Below, one piece after another: positions 23,501 to 34,429 of a stretch of DNA of 64,000 bases (its first letter is position 1; every line of letters starts with the position of its first letter). A program made the translations under genes and the position numbers. This stretch comes from Cenococcum geophilum 1.58 (taxonomy: Eukaryota; Ascomycota; Dothideomycetes; Gloniales; Gloniaceae). The stretch lies in assembly GCA_001692895.1 (NCBI GenBank), contig KV748181.1:1369640-1433639 (forward strand), written 5' to 3'. The notes below the pieces were generated by a model. The model was not told where the DNA came from, ran no database searches, and saw nothing but the letters and a program-made list of their open reading frames with translations.

Positions 23501-25188
23501 CACTAGCCAATCTATCTACCCTATTTGGTTACTACGCTAGCTTTGCTATAGGACTAGTAAAGGACATCAACCGAACTAGATCCTTATCTCTATATTAAGA
23601 CAATCTTCCTCCTAAACCAAAGAACCTCAAAGAACTAAGAAAGTATCCTTTAACTACTGGCTTTTAAAAGGCTATGGAAAAAGAATACAATAACCTAAAA
23701 CGCTAAGGGACATTTAAGACTGTACCAAAAGAAGAAGCAAGCAACGAGTAGATCCTATTACTAAAATAGGTCTTTAAATATAAGCTTAACAGTAATAGTT
23801 ATCTTTAAAAGCTAAAAGCTCGACTATATATCCGCGGAGACCTACAGATTACTAAAGAAGAGACCTATGCAGCAACCCTAGCTGCTTAAATATTCCGTGC
23901 CCTTATGGCTATAGCAGCCGCATTTAATTTGGAAATTTAATAGTATAACGCTGTAAACGTATTTATAAATGCCAAGCTTAGCAAACTAGTTTACTGCTAC
24001 TACCTAGAAGGATTTAGTTAAGATAGATATGTTCTAGAGCTACTTATAGCGCTATACGGATTAAAAATATCACCGCTACTATAGTATAAAGAGCTCACTA
24101 GTATACTAGCCGAATTTGGATTAAAGCCTATTCTAGGTACTAACTGCCTATACACCAATAGACGACTTATTGTCTTCTTCTATATAGACGATATTGCGGT
24201 TCTATTTGCCAAGAAGGACCTTTTAAAACTTAAAGAATTTAAAGCAAAACTGCTGCACTAATACGAGATCTATGCACTAGGAGACCTATAGTAGTTCCTA
24301 GGAATTTAAATTAAATGAGATCGACTAAGTCAAAAGCTCTGGCTCTGCCAAGACTCCTATATTAAAAAGATAGCTAGTTAATTCAATATATAACTAGAAA
24401 GGTTCCCTAAAACACTACTACCTGCCAATGAACTAACTCCGTCGTCCGATTAGTAGACGAATCCTTAAAGAACTCTAGCCTACCAGTAACGAGTTAGTTC
24501 TCTTACATACCTTGCCGTATTTAGAAGACCTAATATTACTAAGATACATTCTAAGCTGGCCGAATTCCTTACTAATCCAAATTAAAAGCACCTTAATGCA
24601 GCAAACTAAGTAATTGCCTACTGCCTTGGAACAAAATCTATAGCTATTAAATACTCTAGCGAAGTATTCGGAGCCCACATCTACTTTAGAAACCCTAAAG
24701 GAGAAGATATTACCTTTTACGGAGCATCTAACGCAGCATTTGCGGATAATAGAGAGACTAGATGGAGCTCTTAAGGATACCTTTTTATCCTATTCGGAGG
24801 ACTAATTAATTGGAAGGCGACCCTATAATAATTAGTAACTCGCTCGACTACTAAAGTAGAGCTTCTTTCCCTATCTACTGCCGCAGTCGAAATTATCTGG
24901 TGGCAACGATTCTTTAAGGCAATTGGCTTTAACTTAGAACGCGAATTTACCGTGCTCTGCGATAATATGTAGACCGTATAACTCCTAAGATAGGATACAC
25001 CAAAGCTTGACACCAAGCTTTAACATATTAACGTCTATCAGCACTGGCTAAGACAGGAAGTCTAAGATAAAAAGATTAACATTTAATGGGTTCCTACGGC
25101 CAAAATGCCTGCCGACGGTCTTACTAAAATCTTACCTCATTAAAAGCACAAAGCATGGATAAAGCAGTTAAATTTGGTGGATATTTGA
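20584..25188 (+). pseudogene. Ty1/copia gag-pol polyprotein (1,534 codons, one frame)
   Basis: One frame runs from ATG 20584 to TGA 25186-25188 without net frameshift. Gag (about residues 1-310) ends in a Cys/His segment (CICGLVHRFNDCYYI). A single TGA at 21499-21501 separates it from protease (TWILDPGADTHVC, where the usual DSG reads DPG). Integrase has the HHCC region (WHKILGHAG, CKVCLISKH) and a catalytic core in which the first Asp reads Asn (VAFNIITL), while later acidic residues (SDDERAFG, EEQNGGAER) are kept. RT follows with YIDDI at about 24181-24195. RNase H is C-terminal (STTKVELLSLS, LCDNMQTV, MPADGLTK). Stops are rare before 23002 and frequent after it, all TAA/TAG apart from the two TGA codons. 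PR-INT-RT-RH order places it in Ty1/copia. Not functional. Confidence 0.95.
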
Positions 25189-25359
25189 CATCAGATTAAT
25201 TAATTCGCAATATCCGCAATATCCGCGATATTCGCAATATCCATTACAGTTACCCTATTCTTTTACTACTCCCAAATTATATCTAAATTTCCTATTTTGG
25301 CATAGTTTTGACCTTTATTTTTCTATAGCTTTAACTACACCGTCAAATCTGGGGGGGTG

Positions 25360-25557
25360 TATAACCGACTACCGGTACTATGCCAAAACACCTGCGTATT
25401 ACCTGCGTATCACTTATATATTACACTGTTTTAGTTACGTAGTAGTCTCCCCTTTTATCTTATTACCAACACCTTCCTTATGTATTTATATCACTTGATT
25501 TCCATAAAATTACAATTAAGTCGTTCTTGCAATTCTTCCCACACTGCAAAGCTTACA
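25360..25557 (+). repeat. Second copia element 3' LTR
   Basis: Partner of 20096-20293, the same 198 bp. The first dinucleotide reads TA instead of TG, a RIP-type change. Confidence 0.95.
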
Positions 25558-25562
25558 CCTTA

Positions 25563-28500
25563 TAATTGACTTTAACCTAAATAACTAGGAATAGGAGACC
25601 CTAGAGATATTCCTAACTACTTTCGGACCTTTTATGGACAGCTAAGCCTTTAATATTACGACTATATTAGCCGACCGTTCCTTTATACACTCAGTTGCGC
25701 CCAAAAACTATTTTATAAGTACCCCTGTTATAAACGTTATAGATTATAAGCAGGACCTATTTGCATATATTACCATAAAACACTATACCCCTAAGGAATT
25801 CTATAGTGTTATAATCAACATAGGCGCCTCTAAGAAGTCTACTGTAGGCTATAGACAATACCTTATATATAGGACCACCGCAAATAATAATACGGACATT
25901 AATATTACGTAAACTAGGGCCGTAAATGTCTAATTCAGCATTGGCTTAACTATATTAATTAGATTAGTTGCAGTTAAGACCCTAATTGGCCTAGTTAACT
26001 TCTATATAGTAAAAGCAGACACCTTTTTCTTACTTTGCCTTATGGACATGGATAGGTTATAGGTTTACTATAACAATATTACGGACACCTTAATCGGCCC
26101 CGCAACTGCCCTAGGAAGTAAGCATATTACCCTACTAATTATATAACGATTTAGACACCCGTTCCTTATATAGGGAGAGACTTTACAGACCTACATTTAG
26201 GAATCTTTTAACTATAACCTGTGCTACCTTACCAGTACGGAGATCCACCGTCTATACCACCGTTTTAGCTACCTGTTAGCCGAAAAGCTATATAGAGTCC
26301 TTAAACGCTCTAGACACGACGACATTAATAGGAAGGCAGTTAATTACCTAACTAAATACTGCTCCTTTTGCTAGAAATACGGACGTTCCCTAGGCCGATT
26401 TAAGTTTACCCTTTATAAGGACCTTAACTTTAACTACTTAGTATACGTAGATATTATGTACATTAACGCCAGCCTAGTATTATATATAATTAATAAGGCA
26501 ACCCGCTACTAAGCCGCCTGTTAGTTGCAAAATATATCTATAAAGCACACTTAGGATATTTTACGGACCTGCTAAATTGACACATATATTGGACCTCCTA
26601 AGTATATTACCTATAACGCTGGTAGGAACTTTATCAGCAAGGAATTCTAGCAGTATACTATGGCCATGGCTATATTAATAAAAGCTGTTCTAGTTAAGGC
26701 GTATTAGTCCGTTAGGCTTATTAAGCGAGCTTACCTAGCTCTATAGAGAGCTTATTAGATTATTACGGACAAGTGCAAGGATATCTAAAAGGAACTGGCT
26801 TTACAGATAGCCGTAAAAGCCGTTAATAACACCGCTAGCCCTAATAGACTAGTACCCACCCTCTTAGTTTACGGAGCCTACCTAAGGATAAGTAACCTAG
26901 GCCCCTCTGCCCCGTCTATTATAGAACGAGTAGCTATAATACAGAAGGTAATGGCCGAAATAGTTAAATTACGGGCTAAATAAACTATTAATAACGCCCT
27001 ATACTACTGTAACGGACCTAATACAACCTTAGTACACAACCTCCCGCTTAACTCTGAAGTCCTTGTATAGCGCGAAAGCGGTAATTAGAATAGACCTTAC
27101 TGTCTACTGGCCGTAGAAAATGAGACGTGCTATATATAGCTTCCTAGCGGGCTAACTAGCTTTAGAAGCACGTCCGTAAAACCCTACTTTCGGCCTAAAA
27201 ATACCTATAACGTTAAGCTAGATGAACTAGAAGCAACCGCTAAACCAGATAAACTAGAAACGACTACTAAATCAAACAAACTAGAGGCACCCTTACCTAC
27301 CCTAAAGGTCCTCTAGAAACCCACTAAACCTACTAAACCTGCTATAAAGCGTGGCCAAGGACGCCCCCGTAAGAATCCTATAATAGAGAACTACCTAACC
27401 TCCATAGGCATATCTGTAAAGTAATCTCCGCCTACGGATATATTAGTTCTAGTATAGGAAACCCCTTTTACGGACTTACGGCATAAAGAGATCAACGGAC
27501 TATTTAAAAAGGGTATCTTTGTGATTATAATGGAGAGAGACGTCCCACAAGGCGTCTGTATATTTAACTTACGCTTTATTAACGAGATTAAGTATCCTAG
27601 TACTAATAAAGCCTTTAAGAAATTAAGGCTCGTTATATAAGCTTATAACAACTAGGGAAAGGACTTAGTCCTTATGCAATCGCCTATAATTTAACGGGTT
27701 AGTTAACGGATTATACTTATACTTACGCCTGGACTATAGCAAACTAAATCCGTAGCCCTTTACTTACGGGACATCTTACAAGCCTATATACAGTCTAATA
27801 CCTACCTAAGTAGGGATATCTTTATATAACCACCCTATAAGCTTAACCTATAACTAGGAACAACTTTACGGGTTATAAAACCTCTTTATAGAGTACCAGA
27901 AGCCGGAAACTATTGGTTTAAGATATACCACTAGTACCACGTTAGTAAACTTAAAATGGAACAGTTAACCTATAACCCCTACCTCCTATACAGCCTATTA
28001 AACGGCCTTAGTATTGTTAAACTCCAAACAAATAATACCCTCTTCTTAGTAGATTGGATATTTGCGGACGCTAAAGAGACTAAACTATAAGAAGCTAAGT
28101 TCCTGGTAAAGCCGTAAGAGCAGTTAACTAAGTAGACTCCAATTAAGTTTAACGGAGGCTTAATTATATAAAAGGGCAACTTAATCTAGCTAACCTAGGA
28201 ACGCTAAGCTTAAAACCTAAAGCTTGTTATAGTAAAGCCTACGGACCTTACTAGTTCCTATAGAGAGACCCGTAAGACCGTAAATACAAAGGACCAATAC
28301 GCTGTATAGCGTGTAAGAGGCGCCTATATTGCTATAGTCTGCCAACCCAAATCTGCCTATAACTTGTCCTTTGCGGCCCAGGCAGTAGATCCGTAAGAAG
28401 AAAATATCAAGCAGCTTAATAAGCGCATTTAGTAGGAAATTGATAATGCAGTAAGGGGACTTACTTTTATACCACTAGACCTAAGTTCCCTTAGCTTACT

Positions 28501-28998
28501 GGCATTTACGGACGCCTCCTTTGCCAATAATAAAGACCTATTATCACAAATCGGCTTTGTAATTATACTTACGGACCGCAATCAGGACGCAAATATACTA
28601 TATTAGTCTTTAATTAAGTGCAAACGAGTAACCCGTAGTATACTAGCTTCTAAACTATATGCACTAGCTTATAGATTTAATATAGCAGCCGCAATTAAAT
28701 TAACGGTCTAGAAGATTCTATAACTAGAGTAGTTACCCCTAGTTTTATATACCGATTTAAAGTCCCTTTATAACTGCCTAGTTAAACTAGGTATGATAAA
28801 AAGAAGAGGCTTATGGTTAACCTAATGTGCTTACGTTAGGCCTATAAACAACGTAAAATTACGGAGGTTAAATGGATTAGCAGCGGAGATAACCTAGCGG
28901 ACGCTATAACTAAGGCAAAGCTATATCAAGCCCTTAAAACCCTAATTGACACAAATAAGCTCAACCTAAAAGTTATAGAATAGGTAGAACGGGACTAA
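25563..28998 (+). pseudogene. Element A pol (PR-INT-RT-RNase H)
   Basis: This continues the gag frame after the nested insertion. The protease remnant reads EFYSVIINIGASKKST (active Asp now Asn). The integrase zinc region includes HRLYHRFSYLLAEKLYRVL and YCSFCQKYGRS, then DIMYI of the core. A Lys/Pro-rich linker (KRGQGRPRKN, AT-hook-like) precedes RT (DVPQGVCIFNLRFI, IIQRVSQRIIL, YLRDILQAYIQS, RVPEAGNYWFK). RNase H shows LAFTDASFANNKDLLSQIGF, SILASKLYALAY and LYTDLKSLYNCLVKLG. Stops are RIP-type and one base is missing near 28800 compared with element B. INT before RT shows Ty1/copia. Confidence 0.92.
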
Positions 28999-29192
28999 TG
29001 GAGTACCTACGGTACGCCTACGGCCTATTAGAAGGGCGTACAGCTTATTATACGGCCTATTTTACGGACCGTAAGTAGGACTTACGGCTAGCTTAAGGTA
29101 CCGTTTAGAAGGCAGCCTAGACGGCACCTCGGGGGAGATTTCTTATGTATTTTCCTTTGTATTCTATGGTTTTATTTTTTAAGTACTGCTAG

Positions 29193-29460
29193 TATATAAT
29201 TACAGCACCTGTTGTACTAAACGCGTGCTTACGCGTTCGGTACACTAGGTACGCGTTTACGCGTTCAGTGTACTAACCACTCGCTTACGCGTCTGGTGCA
29301 CTTATAAAGCACTAACTAATTAGGGGGGAGGTGCATCAGTATATAGACTACGTAGTCTGCTTCATATAATTGACAGTTACTATCCAAACAAGCATACGAT
29401 ACTACATGTATTTCGTGCCCGTGGATACGACTCACTCGTGCTATTAAGTTAGTACGAACA
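29193..29460 (+). repeat. Element A 3' LTR (268 bp)
   Basis: Partner of 14561-14828. It starts TATATAATTAC and ends ACA, followed by the duplicated cttag. It has the same five ACGCGT hexamers as the 5' copy. Confidence 0.95.
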
Positions 29461-29465
29461 CTTAG

Positions 29466-30900
29466 TTAATATATACACTTATATTAAATCAAACACCTAC
29501 TATTTAATTTCCTTTTAGATACTTATCGTAGCTAGTAAAGTTTAAGCGATTTTTTAAACCTAGCTACTCGGCCTAACTATATATAGTAATTACAGCATTT
29601 CTAGTAAGGGAATGCTTTAGTGTCTAACACTCCCCTATAACTAGCCATCATCTTAATATCTTAAAAGATGGGTCGTTTCTCTATCTCCTTCTTAAACTTC
29701 ACTTTAAGACTCTCTTTTTTCGCTAGGATTTTAAGTCTAAAAATCTCTTCCGGTAAAGTATAATGGCGTTAAAATATATTATCCGCGATAGCAAGGCTTA
29801 TAAGATAGGATAGGATATAAAAAGCTAGGATGCTTTTAAAACGGAAAATAAACCTCTTACTATAGGTTTATTAGCACCATTTGCGCTATCTTTAATTAAT
29901 ATCACTATATACCATCTGCCTGTGCCTTTAGAATTCTTAATATGCATAAGACTTATAAGGGCAATAGTTGTAGTTTAATTGAAGTTTTTTACATCGCGAA
30001 CTTTTAGGATTATAATATGTTTATATAAAAGCGCTTTATTAAAGCCTCTTACGCTTAAACTTTTAATAAGAGCTTAGGGTCTTGTTGCCGTAGCACTAGA
30101 GAGGAGGAGGATTACTCCTATCTATACTTAAAAACAACTATAGTAAGGCTTTGCGTCTATTGTCTAATAGGCATTAATAATTGTGTATAAGTCCTATATA
30201 TATATAGCATCCTTTTCTTTCTTTAACATGTCCAGCTTATATATTAGCGTTAAGTAGGTTAGGATCCACTATAATAAATTATCCAGGATTTTTTTTTAAA
30301 AAATTAAAGATTACCTATATCTTATATATTAAGTTCTACGCCATTATTTATACTATAGCCTACCACATCTATAAATTTGTATAGTATTTATCTCTAGTAC
30401 GCCTAGATCGTGCTTTTCTTCTTAATTTGAGAATTCTTTACACGCTATTTAAAGTATATTTTAAACGTATCAGCCACGCACCAATAAAGGGCCTTAGTTG
30501 GGTTAGACTTAACTTTTAAGCAGAACCTAAGTATAAATCGTTAGTATTATAAGGTGAATTTTGGTTTAAATATAAACGAACTTTTTTTAATTTTAGAACT
30601 TACGCTTAATAAGAGAAGTAGACTAGAGCTTTTATTTTAACTTCGCCCTTTCTTAGTCCTTATAATACGCAATCCTCTACTATAAATATTCCCCCTTAGA
30701 ATCGGCGTCTTCCCTAGCTTTAGAGTTAGAGCTTAAATCTAAGTCTAAAGCTGGCTTAGAATAAGACGGCTTGCCTAGTTTAGAGTCTAAGCTAGAGGCT
30801 AGATCTATATTTCGCTATTTCTTACTTTAAGAAGGTATAGTGGTTAAACGTATAGTGTTTTAGTGCTTTAATAGCTGCCAGTTGCCTATATGTAGAAGCT
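29466..30900 (-). pseudogene. DUF3435 tyrosine-recombinase relic, N-terminal and catalytic part
   Basis: The minus strand reads an acidic/Ser-rich N-terminus (LDSKLGKPSYSKPALDLDL), then core-binding motifs (FKIYFKQRVKNSQIKKKST, YSINNGVELNIQDI) and DLYTIINAY. Box I is ATATRPQAL near 30075-30100, containing the catalytic Arg, followed by NKALLYKHIIILKVRDV and LFISYPILQALLS. Further on come TLPEEIFRLKI and ARFKKSLKLYQLRQVSKRKLN, the second Arg region (normally LYDLRRGSGKKLN). The frame is broken by element A and resumes at 14560. Stops are TAA/TAG and there is at least one shift near 30540. Joined length is about 850 codons, normal for DUF3435 proteins. These enzymes integrate or excise DNA through a covalent tyrosine intermediate. 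Starship captains and Crypton recombinases belong to this superfamily. Confidence 0.87.
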
Positions 30901-32599
30901 AGCTTAAGAGCGACTACTGTTAATAGGAACGCTGAAAAAGGCTCTATAGGAGATTAGCCTATACTATATACGGTAGTTAAAATAAGGTTCTTAGCACCGT
31001 TTCAATATACTACCCTTAAGCCTCCGTTTTATATTCTATATTAATCTAAGCTCTTACGTCAGGAAAAAATTTACCAGCATTTAGCGAGCACCTCACTGCA
31101 CTTCGCCGCACTTCGCCGTATCAAAAACAGACCATAGGCATTAAGCAGCATCTAAACAGCTATATATTATATATTATTAAAAAAAAAATTTATATTTAGA
31201 TAGCGCATTAGATATAGTATATTATATAATTTTTTTTATATATATTACTTATAAATTATAGAAGTTATTTAACTTTTAACAAAAAATTGAAAAAATGCAA
31301 AAAAAAAAATTTCCATTTTTTATTAAAAGTTAAATAACTTATATAATAAAACGTATCTAAGTAATACTATATATCTTTATATTAACTAGGCTAAGTAGCT
31401 GCTTTTTATGTTATTTAAAGTTATCTTATAGTGGTTATTTATTTAAGTAATATATGCGTTTCTTTTAAGTATAGGTTTTAGATATCTTAGGGTTGCTTAG
31501 GGTTTATAGGCTTTTATCTAATAAGAATAGAACTATCCGTTAGAATAATGTTATTAAAATTAATAATAATAGGTTGTACTATAGCACATTAATAATAGCC
31601 TTACCTTTTAATAGAGATAGTTACGGTATAAAGCCTAATATTATCCCCTTTAAAATCTAGATTATCTTAGGAGCTACTGCTTAACTTATAGTATCTTTAT
31701 TTACTTTTCTACGGGATAGGTAGAGGATAAGTATATTAGTTTAGTAGAACTATTTAGCTTTTATATACACCTTACTTCTCTAAAAAATGCTAAATATTTT
31801 AGAGTCTTATACCTAATATGCTTTAAACAATAACCTAGTTAACTTTTATAATATAAATTAGGCATTTCTTACTAAGTATATAAAAAGGAGCTTTAACAAA
31901 CTTATAATAATAAGTTAGGAGGGCGGCCTAACTATTTATTAAGCTTTATAACGGGGCAATTAAATTGCCTTGCTATAGTGTAGGGTTTTACTTTATATAA
32001 TATTTTTTTCTATACTATATAGAAGCCTAGTTCCTCGCGATATTTACCTACTCTTAAGGTAAATAGTATAGTATATAGGATATAAAGGGTAGCTAGCGTG
32101 TAGAGGGTAATATATAGTAGTATTATATTCTAGTTTATTATAGTTACAGTAATTTACCCCTTTATTATAATCCGGCGCCGCTAGTTATAACTTACTACTA
32201 TTTTAGCTAAGTTATATTTATTTACCGCCTAGTGCGAGCCTATTTCCTTATATATATATTAACCTATACTCTATTTATTTGCTTAAAATCTTTATTATAT
32301 ATAGTATTATATATATCCTAATCGCTATAGTTATTTATAAAGAAATAGTTTATAATATTAATATCTATTAGTATAAGTAAGATAGGCCTCGCGATATGGT
32401 TAATATTATATATCTAGAGGGTATCTAGCATACGTTTCGTCCTACTATTAAATAGCTTTATACTCTATACTCTAAGTATTTTAGTTTTTACGTTAATCTT
32501 ACTACTATTATAAACTTAAAGGGTCTCTACTAATGCACCGGCATATTTTAGGTATTTGCCCTTACTATCTAATTACCTAGTATCCTAGATTATAAGTAG
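30901..32599. other. Degenerate spacer between DUF3435 and Plavaka relics
   Basis: This holds the former upstream region of the DUF3435 gene, a less mutated patch at about 31080-31150, a very AT-rich hairpin (31262-31340), and degraded sequence that probably includes the 3' part of the Plavaka-like transposon. No frame can be defended. Confidence 0.4.
31262..31340. repeat. AT-rich inverted repeat, ~30-bp arms
   Basis: 31262-31291 and 31311-31340 are reverse complements over about 30 bp (18 bp perfect, then two or three mismatches), separated by 19 A-rich bases. It could be a terminator-like hairpin, a small element remnant or a former transposon end. Confidence 0.75.
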
Positions 32600-33821
32600 T
32601 AGATAAAGCCTCCCTACTTTATTGCTATAGAGGCTGTTATTTGCCCGCTTATATTCTTATACTATTATAGTATTATAGCGGGGGGCTCTAGTATTAGCCT
32701 ATAATGGGGTATATTAAGCAAACACCTTATTAAGCTTATTAGTGTTAGTAGCGTCCTTCCTAAAGCGAATATAGCATATAACGCTGTAATAGATGCTTAA
32801 GGGCATCTTTAATACCTAATTGTTATTGGCCTCTAGTTAGTTAACGTCCTAGTCTATTTACCAGATTCCGTTAATCTACTTACAGTATTCCCTTATAAAG
32901 GGGGCTAGTTTAGATATAAGGTTAGTAATCTTTATTTAGCGCTGTACCTCCTTAACCATACGCTAAATAGATATATTAATTCTCCGGTCTTAAAGTATCT
33001 AAGTTATATAGTTGTTAAAGTTCTATATATACGAGTGATATACGCATATATTAACTGTAGGGCCTAGTTATATTATCTATATTACGCTTATTAGGTCTAC
33101 TATATTAATTATATTAGTTAACGCCTATAGCTTAAGTTTGTTCTAAAGCATAGTGTTATATTATAGCATCTACTCTTTATAGTTGTTCCGTTTATTAGTC
33201 TTATAGTAAAATACCTTCTATAGCTTATATACTTACTCTAAATACTCTATATCTATACCTCTAATTGCTCTTAGTTACTAAATACTCTTTAGATAGTAGG
33301 TAATAGTATATAGCTTAGGAATATTAAAGTGTGGTAGTCCTACTTTGCTTAGTTAAAACGGAAGGAATATATCCTTTATCTTATCTATTCTATAAATAGC
33401 TGCTGTTAGGTACTAAATAGTTGATTTATTATATAATATATATTAAGATAGTATAGTAAAGTCTATAAACGCCCGGATAAATAGTATAGCGCCTTTATTC
33501 TATTTTAGTAAGGGTGCTATAGCAGGGACTAATTATTATAACAGAGATTTATATATCTTTCCTATCTATTAGCCGATATTTGCCCAACTATCCTATACTA
33601 TTATATTAGTAAATTGTTTTACCTATATAAAGCAGGTAGTAATAAGTATATTAATATTTAATATCTCCTAGCCGTAACTATCTGTGTATAGGATATTAAG
33701 GCCCTAATATTTTCCGGCTTGTATTTTGCTTTATATAAGCCCTTTAATCTAGTATATAAGATATTTACTAGTAAGGCCTTTAAGCACTTAATGTAGGAAA
33801 TTAGGCGCTATTATCTTATAG
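32600..33821 (-). pseudogene. Plavaka-like (KDZ) transposase relic, C-terminal part
   Basis: The minus strand from 33821 downward reads APNFLHQVLKG, the strongly conserved (A)PDLLHQLxKG block of Plavaka/Kyakuja-type transposases. It continues with LVPAIAPLLKQ, FIRAFIDFTILSQYILYNKS, IQYLTAAIYRIDKIKDIF, HFNIPKLYTITYY and YYKTNKRNNYKEQMLQYN, all in the family's order. The match is clear to about 33100 and weak below that. About 9% of codons are TAA/TAG from RIP. The gene is interrupted by element B and its upstream part lies at 39779-40740. Family assignment is from recognised blocks only. Confidence 0.78.
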
Positions 33822-33826
33822 ATATT

Positions 33827-34047
33827 TGTATAATTACAGCACCTATTATACCAAACGCGTACTTACGCGTTTGGTGCACCAACTACTTATATACTAACTA
33901 ATTAGGGGGGGAGGCGCGTCAGTATATAGACCACGTAGTCTATATTAATAGAATTGACAGTTACCACTATCCAAAAGAGCATACGATACTATACGTATTT
34001 CGTGCCCCTGGATATAACTTACCTATATTATTAGGTTAATACAAACA
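33827..34047 (+). repeat. Element B 5' LTR
   Basis: TGTATAATTAC to ACA. One near-perfect palindromic module with two ACGCGT copies. The internal region follows at 34048. Confidence 0.95.
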
Positions 34048-34429
34048 CTAATTAGTAAGCGCGCACAGATTAGCAATTACTTAATACCTCCCCCTAAGCG
34101 ATATATATGACAGCGACTACCTGTTTAGAATCCTAGTACGACCTACTAAAAGGTCAGAAGTTAGGGATTACGGACTTATTAATAACTCTATATACTTATT
34201 TAAGTCTTAGTACGGTTTACCGGAAGTTTATAAACGCGAATACAGACCTTTACGGAACCTTTTACCCTCCTACAAACTACTACGGACCTGCTAATTGCCT
34301 TTACGGACCGTTATAAGACCTTACGGAAACCCCCTACCCTCCTGCAAACCGTTACGGACCTATTAATCGATTTTACGGACCGCTATAAAACCTCTTCCAC
34401 TTACTATGTACTATACTATACTATACAGT
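34048..34429 (+). other. Element B untranslated leader
   Basis: Same leader as in A, uninterrupted: gcgcgcacagatta palindromic start, then repeated ttacggacc-containing segments before the gag start. No gene. Confidence 0.7.

Larger units (their letters stand above)
20096..25557 (+). mobile_element. Second Ty1/copia element (different family) nested in A
   Basis: The 198-bp LTRs are at 20096-20293 and 25360-25557. The target duplication cctta is at 20091-20095 and 25558-25562. A purine tract (a run of seven G) precedes the 3' LTR. The LTRs are nearly identical apart from a few C/T or G/A changes. It encodes a single gag-pol frame at 20584-25188. The 5' half is hardly affected by RIP, the 3' half strongly. 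Confidence 0.96.
14561..29460 (+). mobile_element. Ty1/copia element A, with two nested insertions
   Basis: The 268-bp LTRs are at 14561-14828 and 29193-29460, and the 5-bp target duplication cttag is at 14556-14560 and 29461-29465. The internal order is gag, protease, integrase, RT, RNase H, as in Ty1/copia. A hAT transposon (15008-18200) sits in the leader and a second copia element (20096-25557) sits in the gag-pol frame. Without these the element would be about 6.2 kb, similar to B (5.95 kb). It was inserted into a DUF3435 gene. The element is RIP-mutated and defective. B and C belong to the same family. Confidence 0.95.
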
